The notes beneath the pieces were generated by a model. The model worked only from the letters and a program-made list of their open reading frames with translations. It did not search any database and was not told the DNA's origin. Below are positions 8,620 through 17,834 of a DNA stretch of 64,000 nucleotides, one piece after another. Made by a program: the position numbers and the translations under genes. This stretch comes from DATJPW01 sp963752855 (GTDB taxonomy: Bacteria; Desulfobacterota; Desulfomonilia; Desulfomonilales; Desulfomonilaceae), in the NCBI GenBank assembly GCA_963752855.1, contig CAVVZX010000019.1, positions 61,081-125,080 of the forward strand. Reading direction: 5' to 3'. Position 1 is the first letter of the stretch; each line of letters starts with the position of its first letter.

Positions 8620-10414
8620 TTATGTATATAGGGAATCAATGAGATCCGCGTAGCGCTTTTCCAAAAAACGCCTCTTGACCTTTTTTGTGGGGGTCACATC
8701 GCCGTCTTCTTCATAAAAGCGTCTCGGGAGCAAAGCGAACTTTTTTATACTCTCGACCTGCGAAAGCGTCTGATTCACTTTCCGAACTTCCTGATCCATC
8801 AGCTTGTTTATCTCCGGATTACGTGTGAGGTCGGCGAATGTGGTAAATGGAACTCGGTTATCCTGGGCATACTTGGTGACGTTGTCTTCATCAATGAGAA
8901 TCAGCGCAGTCAAATATTTCCGCCCGTCCCCAATGACAACCGCATCCTGAATATACGTGCTGAACTTTAATTTGTTTTCGATGAATGCCGGTGTGATATT
9001 TTTCCCGGCCCGCGTAATGATAATATCTTTCTTCCGATCAAGGATTTTGAGGTACCCATCTTCCAGCGCTCCGACATCTCCTGTGTGAAGCCAACCGTCT
9101 TTGAGTGTCTCCGCGGTAAGATCGGGGTCCTTGAAGTATCCCTGAAACACACCGACACCTTTGACAAGAATCTCGCCATCTTCCGCGATTTTCACTTCCA
9201 TGTCATCAATGGGCTCCCCCACATATCCCCAGCGGGGGCGATCCTTTCGCTGAACGGCAATTACTCCTGTAGACTCCGTCTGGCCGTAGCCCTCACGCAG
9301 AGGCACTCCTAAAGCGTTATAGAATTCGAAAAGCTCCGGGAGACGCGGGCGCTGCCCCGCAGATGGCCCATCGAACCCGCTCCATTCCCAACTGCCGCTT
9401 TAAATGGGTCAGGACCAATAAATACAGCGGCCAATAGAGCACGGCCCATTTCCGCCTGTCCCAACTCTGCTCGGGAGCTTTGACGTAACGGAGTCCCACA
9501 TTGATGGCGACTCCGTAAAGAAGCCTTTTCAAAGGCGTTGAATCAGACATACGTATTGATATTGCCGACGCGAATTTCTCCCAGATTCTGGGAACGCTGG
9601 CAAAGACCGTCGGGGAAACTTCTCTAAGATTTTGCGGCAATGTATCCAGGCTTTCTACAAAATTAACCGTCCCGCCCATCCAGACAGCCTGGAACAGAGA
9701 GATCAAATTCTCGTAGATATGGGCCATCGGCAAATAGGAAATAGACTCTTCCGGGCCTACGGAAGGTGAAGCCGCCAGAAAAGACCTCGTCATTTCCAAA
9801 ATATTGCTGTGGCTGATCATAGCCGCTTTGGGCCTACCGGTCGTTCCCGACGTGTAGATGATCATGGCGATGTCATCCGGTTTAACAGTTTTTAATCTGC
9901 TAACTACAGCGTCCGGATTGTTCCGAAGATACTCTCTACCGAGTTCCAGAAAATCGTCAAAGAACACTATTTTTTCATGCGTAAAACCCCAAAGGCCTTT
10001 TGGGTCCCAGATCACTACTTGCTTTAAGTCGAGGTCCGGCAATATTTGAAGCGCTTTGTCAACCTGCTCCTCATTCTCAACAAAGAGGACCTTTGATTCA
10101 GAGTGTCCCACGATATAAGCGACTTGTTCGGGCGCGGAAGTAGGGTACACGCCGCAGCTCACGCCGCCGATCGTCATGGTTCCCAGATCGGAGAATAACC
10201 ATTCCGGCCTGTTGTCCCCTAAAATGGCTACCTTATCCCCGGGATGAAGCCCGAGCGCCAGTAGGCCGGCCGCAACCTCGCGCACTCCGGTCCCGTATTC
10301 GGACCAGGATATGCGCTTCCAAATACCCATTTCTTTGCGTCGAAGAGCCACACGGTCTTTTAAGCTATCTACCTGCCGGAAAAAAAGTTCCGGGAACGTG
10401 GACGCTCGCGCCAT
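8620..10414 (-). CDS. Long-chain-type acyl-CoA synthetase (AMP-forming), one frameshift
   Basis: About 597 aa. It activates a carboxylic acid to its CoA ester with ATP. Visible signatures are the AMP-binding motif 'MIIYTSGTTGRPKAAMISHS', 'SYLPMAHIYE', 'GYGQTES', 'WLHTGDVG' and 'RKKDIIITRAGKNI', all in order. The frame breaks near 9339, where an extra C in CCC separates 'CGAAPASP' from 'ELFEFYNALGVPLREGYGQTE'. ATG 10412-10414 was chosen since GGAG lies 6 nt upstream, and it overlaps the livF stop codon by one base, implying coupled translation. Being placed between the ATPase and permease genes, it probably activates the acid brought in by this transporter (inference). Confidence 0.88.
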
Positions 10415-11190
10415 CACCATCTCCTTCTCTTCTTGTATAAGCGCCAGCCCTTTGGAGAGGCGGCTTCCCCACCCAGTCCCAAATATAGTTCCTGCACGTC
10501 CTCATTTTCTTGGAGTTCTTTAGATGTTCCTTCCAGCACTGTTCGCCCGGCTTCCATTATGTATCCGTAATGAGCGATGCTCAGCGCCATTCTTGCGTTT
10601 TGTTCGACCAGCAATATGGTAGTCCCTGCCTGACTGATCTTGAGGAGGGCGTCGTACACCGAGCGTCCTACCATGGGCGCCAGTCCTAATGACGGCTCGT
10701 CCAGCATGAGAAGTTTGGGCCGTCTTAACATGGCCCTTGCCATAGCCAGCATCTGCTGTTCGCCGCCTGACAACTTTTCAGCCTGTTGCTTAGTCCGGGC
10801 CTTTAGGATTGGGAATAGCTCATACACAAAATCCAGGTCCTTTTGGATTTCCTTGTCGCGTCGCCCCCAACATCCCAGATCCAGATTCTCTTTGACGGTG
10901 AGTTCCCGAAATAAGCCTCTGTCCTCCGGCACGTACACGATCCCCAGGGACGCGACCTTTTCAGGAGCCAGGCGTTGGATACGTCGCCCCGCGAACTCTA
11001 TAATCCCCTTCTTAGGCTGATCTTTGATCAGGCCGGCGATGGTCTTGAGCAGCGTTGTCTTACCTGCCCCGTTGGGTCCCAGCACCGCAAAGATTTCCTT
11101 TTCTTTCACTTCCAGGGAGAGACCGTGCAGCGCATAAATTCGATCAAAATAAAGAGTCTCTATATTTGCGATTTTCAATAGAGGCGGCAT
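10414..11190 (-). CDS. livF: ABC transporter ATPase LivF
   Basis: A 258-aa ATP-binding subunit of the branched-chain amino acid ABC family. Walker A 'GPNGAGKTT' is near residue 38, the signature 'LSGGEQQMLAMARAM' near residue 140 and Walker B 'LLMLDEPSLGLAP' directly after. 'GIVYVPEDRGLFRELTVKENL' and the usual 'GYIMEAGRTVLEG' tail identify the LivF rather than the LivG branch. The C-terminus is basic (KKRRRW). It overlaps the acyl-CoA ligase start by one base and follows LivG by 49 nt. Confidence 0.93.
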   Translation of the reverse strand: MPPLLKIANIETLYFDRIYALHGLSLEVKEKEIFAVLGPNGAGKTTLLKTIAGLIKDQPKKGIIEFAGRRIQRLAPEKVASLGIVYVPEDRGLFRELTVKENLDLGCWGRRDKEIQKDLDFVYELFPILKARTKQQAEKLSGGEQQMLAMARAMLRRPKLLMLDEPSLGLAPMVGRSVYDALLKISQAGTTILLVEQNARMALSIAHYGYIMEAGRTVLEGTSKELQENEDVQELYLGLGGEAASPKGWRLYKKRRRW

Positions 11191-11239
11191 TTTTGATATC
11201 TTTCTAATGAGACGCCCGATAATTCAGGCTCAATGCGAG

Positions 11240-11994
11240 TTAACCCTCGCCCAAATAGGAGCGGATCACCTCAGGGTGCCGCTGCACTTCTGCTGGGGTT
11301 CCGTGGGCTATTTCCAGTCCCGACTCGAACGCGATCATCCGTTCCGCGATTCGAGACGCTATTCGTAAATCATGTTCGACCAGCAAGATGGCAGCCTTAA
11401 ATCTGCCATGGATTTCCATGATGTGATATGCGAATTCCTGTTTCTCCTCCGATGTCAAACCGGCCACCGGCTCGTCCAGCAAGAGCAATTTCGGTTCCAT
11501 GGCCAAGGCCCGCCCCAGCTCGACTCGCTTTTGAATCCCATATGGACAATCGGCTACCAATGAATGCCTGTATGCCTGGAGGTCCAAGAATTCGATGATT
11601 TCTTCCACCACTTCGCGGTGCCGCAATTCTTCCGTTCGTATTCTAAAAACAGCGTGTAAAGGTTTCTTGTGAAATTTGATGTGACGTCCCAGAAGCAGAT
11701 TGTCTAAGACACTCATGTGAAGAAAAAGCCGCAGGTTTCTGAAAGGTCCGTGCGATACCTTTGCGGGCTATGGCGTCAGGGGAGAGACCGACAATATTTT
11801 CCCCTCCAAAAAGGATTTTACCGTCGGTTGGATGATAAACGCCGGAGATGCAGTTGAAAAGTGTGGTTTTTCCTGACCCGTTTGGACCGATTACGGACAG
11901 GATCTCGTTCTCCTGTACCGTGAAATCCACCCCGGCCAGGGCCTGGATCCCCCCGAAACTAATGAACAGCTTATTGATCAGTCAAAAATTCCAT
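11240..11994 (-). pseudogene. livG: ABC transporter ATPase LivG, broken by two likely frameshifts
   Basis: ATP-binding subunit. The N-terminal half has 'ISFGGIQALAGVDF' and Walker A 'GPNGSGKTTLFNC'. The C-terminal half has 'CPYGIQKRVELGRALAMEP', Walker B 'LLLLDEPVAGL' and 'ILLVEHDL'. They lie in different frames: an extra A in the coding-strand AAA near 11736 splits 'GIARTFQ' from 'NLRLFLHMSVLDNLLLG'. A second offset near 11976 separates the probable start (ATG 11992-11994, 'MEFLTD') from 'NKLFISFGG'; this one is less certain because the start is inferred. Corrected length is about 251 aa, as usual. Confidence 0.82.
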
Positions 11995-12077
11995 GAGTTA
12001 GCTGTCCGTCTATCTCACCTGGGTGATTCTCCGTCGAAGATCCGAATGGGTCAAAATCTCAGCACAATGCAACATAA

Positions 12078-12098
12078 GGGCGGGTTTGAAACCCGCCC
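12078..12098. repeat. Intergenic palindrome (GGGCGGGTTT / AAACCCGCCC)
   Basis: Perfect 10-bp arms with a single-base loop in the gap between livK and livG. It resembles other intergenic GC-rich palindromes of this window (31066-31085, 37970-37996 and the 17634-17834 block). It might also act as an attenuating hairpin between the highly expressed binding protein and the rest of the operon. Confidence 0.65.
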
Positions 12099-12213
12099 TC
12101 TCACTCTCTGCCATTGCGAGTAACGTCTTTCGGCAGCGGTTCTTCGCGATGATGCCGACTGAGTATTGTTTTCTAACAGTCCTGTGTACAATGTCAGGGG
12201 ACTGCGCCGCCCG

Positions 12214-13410
12214 TCAAAACAATGGCGGAAAGTCAGTAAACTCAGCTATGGGCACGTCTTTACCTTTCTGGGCCTGGCCCATTCGTGAAGCATTTACGCC
12301 GTGCCTTCGGTCCGGCGAATACGTGACCGGAGCGCCCATTCCCTCCGGCTTCCAGTCTTTTATCTTTTCCATGCCAGCGATGAAACTGTCGACGGTAAGA
12401 TTGCGTCCTGCATTCTTGAGTCCTTCCGCCATGTGCATCATGGACGCCGCTCCAAAAACAGCCAGGAATTCTTTTCCCTTCAGGTTAGGATCGTACTTGA
12501 CAAGTATCTCCGCGACCTTGTCGGCTGCGGGCTCGGCCCCTGGGACACCCGTATTTCCCGGAAGAGCTATATATGCCCCTTCCCATACTTCTTCTCCGGC
12601 CAGCTTGTACATGATCGGATCGGCGATAGGAAAAGAAAAGATGGCCTTCGGTTTATATCCGATCTTCGCCATTTCTTTCATGATCAGGGCTGCATGGGTC
12701 ATGGTGGAATAAACAAGAACGGTATCAGCCCCCGTTTCCTTGAGTTTCAGCGCATGAGCGCCCAACGCTCTGTCGGTCAATTCGTGTGGAATCGCCTCGG
12801 CCAGCGAGGCCTTGCCGGAAAGGCCGGCCAATGCTTTCTCGACTCCTTCGACACCGTTTTTTCCGTAATCATCGTTCTGGTAGAATACGGAGATTTTTTT
12901 GCTTCCCAGTTTATCCACAGCATACTTAGTCGCGTATTCCGCCTCATCTCTATAGTCGGTATACGCAATGAATATGTACTTTCTTTTTTCTTTCGGTAAC
13001 TCCGTCCACAACCTCACATTTGCATACGCGGTAACTAAAGGGATTTTGTTGTCCCCGAAGAAGTCTCTGGCTGCGCTGCATATTGCTGTTCCAAGAACAC
13101 CGCAGTAAGCGAAAACGGTTCCCTTCAATTCTTGGATGTTTGTCATGCCGCGAGTAGGATTATATGCATCATCTTTGATAATGAGCTTAATTTTGCGACC
13201 ATGAACGCCGCCTTGGTCATTGATGTAATCTGCCCATGCCTTCATACCGAGAGCCGTAGTTCCCCAATGGGCCGCAGGCCCTGAGAGTGGCGTAGTGACG
13301 CCAACCGTTACCTCTGTGTCCGTGACACCGACAACATCTGCCGAAAACACCGTACCGGGCAGAATCAGCAGAACGGTCATAAAGAAAAGAGCGATTCCCT
13401 TGATCGTCAT
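12214..13410 (-). CDS. ABC transporter periplasmic substrate-binding protein (LivK type)
   Basis: A 398-aa receptor of the Leu/Ile/Val-binding family (type I periplasmic fold). The signal peptide MTIKGIALFFMTVLLILPG ends near 'VFSADVVG'. The mature protein opens with 'VTVGVTTPLSGPAAHWGTTALGMKAWADYIND', the typical first lobe, and has 'GRKIKLIIKDDAYNP' and 'QNDDYGKNGVEGVEKAL'. ATG 13410 has AAAGGGG upstream; seven extra codons before it are open but lack a ribosome site. The gene is intact and leads the Liv part of the operon. It probably binds a branched-chain amino acid or a related acid; the catabolic neighbours favour the latter. Confidence 0.9.
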   Translation of the reverse strand: MTIKGIALFFMTVLLILPGTVFSADVVGVTDTEVTVGVTTPLSGPAAHWGTTALGMKAWADYINDQGGVHGRKIKLIIKDDAYNPTRGMTNIQELKGTVFAYCGVLGTAICSAARDFFGDNKIPLVTAYANVRLWTELPKEKRKYIFIAYTDYRDEAEYATKYAVDKLGSKKISVFYQNDDYGKNGVEGVEKALAGLSGKASLAEAIPHELTDRALGAHALKLKETGADTVLVYSTMTHAALIMKEMAKIGYKPKAIFSFPIADPIMYKLAGEEVWEGAYIALPGNTGVPGAEPAADKVAEILVKYDPNLKGKEFLAVFGAASMMHMAEGLKNAGRNLTVDSFIAGMEKIKDWKPEGMGAPVTYSPDRRHGVNASRMGQAQKGKDVPIAEFTDFPPLF

Positions 13411-13788
13411 GGCTTGACCCCTTTCTCGCATATTTTTGGTTCAGGATCGATTAAATCTCTGTTCCAAATAACTTCTTTTCTAGTTTTTCATCTATTGCGC
13501 TTTAGAAACGGTCGCTCTTTAACAGCGAGGCTTCTCCAGCAGGCGATTTTACAGCGAAGAAGGCTGGGTTGAAGCCTGATCACGAAAATCACTCAGTCGA
13601 TGGAGGATTTCCACGTAAACCCGTTTTGGAAGGCCTCCCAAAATGCAGATTTTATGTTGACCGACACTCCAGTCCGATGTTGCACAGTCGGCAGGTAATT
13701 CGATATTGGCTGACGTTACCTGAATGAAACTCCGAGATCAACTTAAATCGCGTTTGAGCTTAAAATCAGAGGATTGTTGCGACGGATA
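13411..13788. other. Intergenic gap between acyl-CoA dehydrogenase and livK
   Basis: About 380 nt without a supported gene on either strand. I see no strong palindrome or consensus promoter. It may hold a separate promoter for the transporter genes, as the gap is much longer than the others in this run. Confidence 0.5.
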
Positions 13789-14932
13789 TCACAGTATCAT
13801 TTTGGAAATTATCTCTTTCATTATTTCGGTAGTCCCGCCGCCAATGGAAAGGATCCGGCTGTCTCTGAACAATCTTTCCACCGGATATTCACGCATATAT
13901 CCGTATCCTCCATGTATTTGAACGGCCGCATGGCAGACCTTATCGCAAATTTCAGATGAGAAAATTTTGGCCATGGAGATCTCTTTCACCATGTTTTCGC
14001 CTGCTTGAATTTTTGCAGCCACACTATATGTAAATTCGCGACTCACCTCTACAAGCGTCGCCATGTCTACTAATTTGTGGCGAGTTACCTGGAATCCGAC
14101 CAGGGGCCGGCCAAAGGCCTCCCGTGTCCGTGCGTATTTTATTGACTCTTCCAGCGCCAACTGGGCCGTAGTATTGGCCATAAGGGCCAAATAAAGCCTT
14201 TCCTTTTGAAAATTGTTCATTATGCCGTAAAATCCGGCCCCTTCACCGCCTAACAGGTTTTCCGCGGGCACACGAACATCCTGAAAAGAGAGTTCGCCAG
14301 TGTCCGAAGCCCACCACCCCATTTTCCTGAGCTTCTTGGAAACCGAAAAACCCGGGGTGTCCGTCTCCACCACCAGGAGGCTTACACCTTTATAACCCGG
14401 GCCTCCGGTTCGCACCGCGACAGTGACCTGGTCCGCCGCGGGTCCCGGATGTGATCATGGTTTTTGAGCCGTTAACAATATAGTGGTCTCCATCACGAAC
14501 CGCCCTGGTCCTGATGTTAGCCACATCCGAGCCGCCGCCGGGTTCGGTAATGCCGAGCGCTGCGATTTTCTCCCCCCGGAGCACAGGCTTTATGAAGCGC
14601 TCTTTCTGTTCAGGCGTTCCTAATGCAAGAATGGGCGGCAACGCGATGGAGTGGGACATCAAGCCGGCCGCGATTCCGCCGGAGCCGGAGCGGGTCAATT
14701 CTTCAGTTACGACTACCTCATGAAAGACGTCGCTCTCAAAGCCGCCCCATTCTTCCGGATAGCCGACTCCGAGTATCCCAAGTTCGCCGGCCCTCCGATA
14801 AAGCTCTCGGGGGAATTCCCCGGCTTCCTCCCACTCTTCCACAAACGGTTTTATTTCTTTTTCCACGAAACGCGCCACGGTCTGCCGAAGCATCCTGTGC
14901 GATTCGTCAAAGTAGTCCAGGACTATTTTCAC
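13789..14932 (-). CDS. Acyl-CoA dehydrogenase, one frameshift
   Basis: FAD-dependent alpha,beta-dehydrogenation of an acyl-CoA. Order of landmarks: 'GVGYPEEWGGFESDVFHEVV', 'LGITEPGGGSDVANIRTRA', 'VNGSKTMITSGT', then after a one-base break near 14437 'ADQVTVAVRTGGPGYKGVSLL', 'QVTRHKLVDMATL', 'QIHGGYGYMREYPVERLFRD' and 'GGGTTEIMKEI'. The usual catalytic Glu of 'YEGT' is Gly here. 'NFQKERLYLALMA' offers a Glu at the alternative position used by isovaleryl- and long-chain enzymes, so a branched acyl substrate is plausible. Corrected length is about 381 aa. The MaoC gene ends 10 nt upstream. Confidence 0.87.
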
Positions 14933-14942
14933 AATTTATGCC

Positions 14943-15374
14943 TCAGAGCTTCGGTGGAGGGATCACAACTGCTTCACCCGTGCCCACGGTTTGTCCGCGT
15001 TGATTAGTCCACAGCAGCTTCAGACGTATACGGCGTTTTTCTTCCAGCTTTTCGATGACCTCTGCAGAAGCGGTTATGGTATCGCCAAAGAACGTAGGAG
15101 ACCGGAATCGCGTGCTGGCTTCGACGAGGATAGTCCCGAGTCCGGGCAGTTTCATCCCCAGAACATTGCCGATGAGCGCTTGTGGAACCGCGCCATGAGC
15201 GATGCGCTTGCCGAAGGGTGTGCTCTTGGCGAATTCTTCGTCAACGTGCATAGGGTTGAAATCGCCACTTATCGCGGAAAAAAGATATACATCGGTTTCG
15301 GAGATGGTCTTCGTAAAGGACGCTTTCATGCCGATCTCCAATTCATCATAAGTCAAACCGAATTCGTATTGCAT
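14943..15374 (-). CDS. MaoC-like (R)-specific enoyl-CoA hydratase
   Basis: A 143-aa hot-dog fold protein. The hydratase signature 'DVYLFSAISGDFNPMHVDEEFA' carries the Asp and His of the catalytic dyad (D-x4-H), followed by 'GKRIAHGAVPQALIGNVLG' and 'RFRSPTFFGDTI'. PhaJ-type enzymes hydrate trans-2-enoyl-CoA to the (R)-3-hydroxy ester. The frame is intact. It lies between the BKACE gene and an acyl-CoA dehydrogenase, so the operon has two hydratases of opposite stereochemistry. Confidence 0.88.
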   Translation of the reverse strand: MQYEFGLTYDELEIGMKASFTKTISETDVYLFSAISGDFNPMHVDEEFAKSTPFGKRIAHGAVPQALIGNVLGMKLPGLGTILVEASTRFRSPTFFGDTITASAEVIEKLEEKRRIRLKLLWTNQRGQTVGTGEAVVIPPPKL

Positions 15375-15397
15375 AAGTGAAGATCCTCCTGTGCCGA

Positions 15398-16285
15398 TTA
15401 CGTGTGAACGAGCTTGAGTCTTTCACGACACTCTTGAACAGAGGCCACTTCGCGCCCCTGATCACGAACCATACGGGCTGCTTTTTCCACAAGCTCGCCA
15501 TTGGATTTCGCCATTATGCCGGCGCTCAGGTAGAAATTGTCTTCCAGGCCCACACGCACATTCCCTCCCAGTCCTATAGCCGCAGCTACTAGACGCCACT
15601 GATCCAGACTGATTCCGATGACTTCCCAATCGCTGCCGGGCGGCAAAAGCTCAACCATCCTTACGAGATTGGGGGTAGTAGGCGGGATGCCACCCAGGAC
15701 GCCAATAATCAGACTAAATTGATAAGGCGCCTGTAACAGGCCCATGTCGATTAATGGGTAAGCATTGCCTATATGGCCGAGATCGAAACACTCCAGTTCA
15801 GGTTTGGTCTGAACCTCGTTCATGGCCTGAATTATTTGCATGATTTCTGAAAATGGATTGGGGAATACGAATTCGAAGACAAATTTCTTTTTGTCCGTAT
15901 TGTACTTGGCATAATTCATAGAACCCATATTAAGCGCGGCTATGGCAGGTTTAACGGACTTTATATGCGCGATTTTCTGTTCGGCGCTAATATTGATAGC
16001 GCCAGTCGAGAAATTTATGATGATGGGACAAGCTGCGGTAACCGCATCATAAATGTTTCGGTAATCCTGAACTTCATAACTGGGGGCGCCGTCAGGGGTC
16101 CTGGCGTGTATATGGACCACAGCGGCGCCCGCGTCATATGCCCTTTTGGCCTCCGCGGCATAATCTTCCGGAGTATAGGGTATGCCCGGACATTGAGCCC
16201 GATTGGCCACCACTCCGGAAAGAGCGCAAGTGATCATGCAAGATCGCTCAAAATCCTGATTTCCCTTGACCCAAAACGATGACAT
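15398..16285 (-). CDS. BKACE/DUF849 beta-keto acid cleavage enzyme
   Basis: A 295-aa TIM-barrel enzyme. Family members bind a divalent metal and react a beta-keto acid with acetyl-CoA to give acetoacetate plus a new CoA ester. Seen here are 'VMITCALSG'-type start (SCMITCALSGVVAN), 'YAAEAKRAYDAGAAVVHIHAR' with the HIH metal ligands, 'INFSTGA', 'CFDLGHIGNAYPL', and 'GLGGNVRVGLEDNFYLSAG'. The start at 16285 has GGAG about 10 nt away; residue 17 (the Met of MITCALSG) is an alternative start. Its presence beside a methylcrotonyl-CoA-carboxylase-like set, where an HMG-CoA lyase would be expected, is notable. Confidence 0.88.
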   Translation of the reverse strand: MSSFWVKGNQDFERSCMITCALSGVVANRAQCPGIPYTPEDYAAEAKRAYDAGAAVVHIHARTPDGAPSYEVQDYRNIYDAVTAACPIIINFSTGAINISAEQKIAHIKSVKPAIAALNMGSMNYAKYNTDKKKFVFEFVFPNPFSEIMQIIQAMNEVQTKPELECFDLGHIGNAYPLIDMGLLQAPYQFSLIIGVLGGIPPTTPNLVRMVELLPPGSDWEVIGISLDQWRLVAAAIGLGGNVRVGLEDNFYLSAGIMAKSNGELVEKAARMVRDQGREVASVQECRERLKLVHT

Positions 16286-16327
16286 AAATTGTGAACTCCT
16301 CGAATGCCGGATTGATTAAAGGCTATT

Positions 16328-17102
16328 TCAGCGGCCTTTCCAGACAGGTTTCCTTTTTTCCATGAAAGCTGTAAGCCCTTCCTTTGCGTCTTCGGTTTCT
16401 ATCACGTCCCCGAGCCGGCCACATAAATAGTCCAGCGCTGACTCAAGATCCATGTCCTCTGCCGAAGCCAGCGCGGGCCTGCCGATTTTGATCGCTAACG
16501 GCGCCTTGGCCGCCACGGTCTTTAATGTTTCTTCCACCGCATTTTCAAACTGGTCCGGAGGCAGCGATCGAGTGATAAGTCCCATATTTTCCGCTTCGGT
16601 AGCGGAAACTATACGACCCGTGTAAATCATTTCAAGCGCCTTTTTTCGTGAACAATTACGAAATATCAGAGCGCCGATCATCATGGGGAAGAGCCCCACG
16701 TTTACTTCGGGCGTGCCGAATTTTGTCCCTTCACGAGCATAGACCATGTCGCAGGACAACATCAGTCCTAAACCACCGGCCAAACAATTGCCGTTGACTC
16801 GAGCCACAAGCGGTTTAGGAAATACAGCCATCCTTTTCAGCAGCGTCGCGTATTTCCGTGCGCCCGCCACATAGTCCTGGCCGGCAAATGAGGTCGCCAG
16901 GTCGGCTCCCGAACAGAAGGATCTTGTCGCCGGCGCCGGTTATGCAAACAACTCGAACCTCCTCGTCGGCTTCTGCTTTATCAAGATGCCGAAAGAACCG
17001 GTCGATGAGTTCGAGACTGACGGCGTTGCCTCTGGCCTCACGATTGATCGTCATCCAGGCCGCGGCCTGCTTTACCTCATAAAGAAGATCGCCATCACTC
17101 AT
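16328..17102 (-). CDS. Enoyl-CoA hydratase/isomerase family protein, one frameshift
   Basis: Crotonase-fold protein of about 258 aa, the likely methylglutaconyl-CoA-hydratase-like step. ATG 17102 overlaps the end of the biotin-carrier gene by 8 nt. Reading gives 'MTINREARGNAVSLELID' and 'VVCITGAGDKI'; an extra base near 16919 breaks the oxyanion-hole segment 'FCSGADLATSF', which continues as 'FPKPLVARVNGNCLAGGLGLMLSCDMVYA' with the second oxyanion motif, and 'GTPEVNVGLFPMM'. The C-terminal 'AKEGLTAFMEKRKPVW' is typical. Confidence 0.87.
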
Positions 17103-17617
17103 TTGTTTGTTCCTCCGGCTCGGGCTCTATTTCCACCAGTATCTCGCCGGGGCTCACCTGGGCTGCCACCTGTGTGTTCACGGCTTTAACGATGCCGGCG
17201 TAAGGCGCAGAAAGGGTTATCTCCATTTTCATGGCGGAAACCACCACCAGAGGAGCGCCTCGCTCGACCCGCGCTCCTACCTGGACCAGCACTCTCATTA
17301 CAGTTGCGGGAGTGGGTGGCGTCACCTGACCGGGGATTTCCCCAGGTCGTCTGGAAGTCCGTCTTTGCAACTGATCCGTGTTTTGCGCAAAGCGGGCCCG
17401 GCCTTCTATCCACAACCATGCGCCGTCAATTGTTTCGGCAAGAAAAAGATTCAAAGGCCTTCCATCCACTTCAAGATGCAACTGCTCTTGAGACACAGCC
17501 TTTGCAACCACTCTTCGCTCTCTTGTCGCCTATGGAAACCAAGAACGCGCCTGTCTCATCGGGACGGGTCGTTTCAACTGAATAGGTCTGTCCTGAAATA
17601 TTGAGCTTGTATTCCAA
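17095..17617 (-). CDS. Biotin carboxyl carrier (biotinyl-lipoyl attachment) protein, one frameshift
   Basis: Carries the biotin of the acyl-CoA carboxylase encoded next to it. A TTG start at 17615-17617 with GGAG 6 nt upstream opens 'LEYKLNISGQTYSVE'. A one-base change near 17518 shifts to the frame with 'VVAKAVSQEQLHLEVDG', a linker, and the biotin domain 'GAPLVVVSAMKMEITLSAP' (Lys of AMKM is the biotin site). Corrected length is about 174 aa. The stop overlaps the hydratase start. A repeat element (17634-17834) separates it from the biotin carboxylase. Confidence 0.8.
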
Positions 17618-17633
17618 TTTATCTCCAGCGTAA

Positions 17634-17834
17634 CAGTAGGACCGGCATCTTGCCGGTTCTCGCGCAGCAAAGTAATATCCTAGTGCGGTTCTAAAAGCCC
17701 ATGGCCCGGCAGGGACGCCGGGCCCTACCATTGATTCGTAGCGACCGGCCCCGCGCCGGTCGAAATTGGATTTAAAAAGCCACTTGATGATTACCGGTCT
17801 ATTGCAACGGACCGGCAAGATGCCGGTCCTACTG
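17634..17834. repeat. 201-nt MITE-like element with perfect 24-nt inverted ends
   Basis: The left end 17634-17657 (begins CAGTAGGACCGGCATC) and the right end 17811-17834 (ends GATGCCGGTCCTACTG) are exact reverse complements over 24 nt. Each end holds its own small palindrome (ACCGGCA/TGCCGGT). Two more hairpins lie inside: GGCCCGGC 17703-17710 with GCCGGGCC 17717-17724, and CGACCGGC 17742-17749 with GCCGGTCG 17755-17762. No coding frame is visible. The right end overlaps the last codons and the TAG stop (17829-17831) of the biotin carboxylase gene. Confidence 0.8.

Noticed and set aside
9317..10420. Considered as a separate short AMP-ligase gene next to a second partial ligase
   Set aside because: The two pieces are consecutive parts of one ligase in adjacent frames, with one extra base at the joint.
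13411..13788. 65-aa and 61-aa plus-strand frames overlapping 13724-13959
   Set aside because: They overlap the acyl-CoA dehydrogenase C-terminus on the other strand and show no family features.
17634..17834. Considered as an insertion sequence
   Set aside because: No transposase frame exists within 201 nt; it can only be a non-autonomous element.
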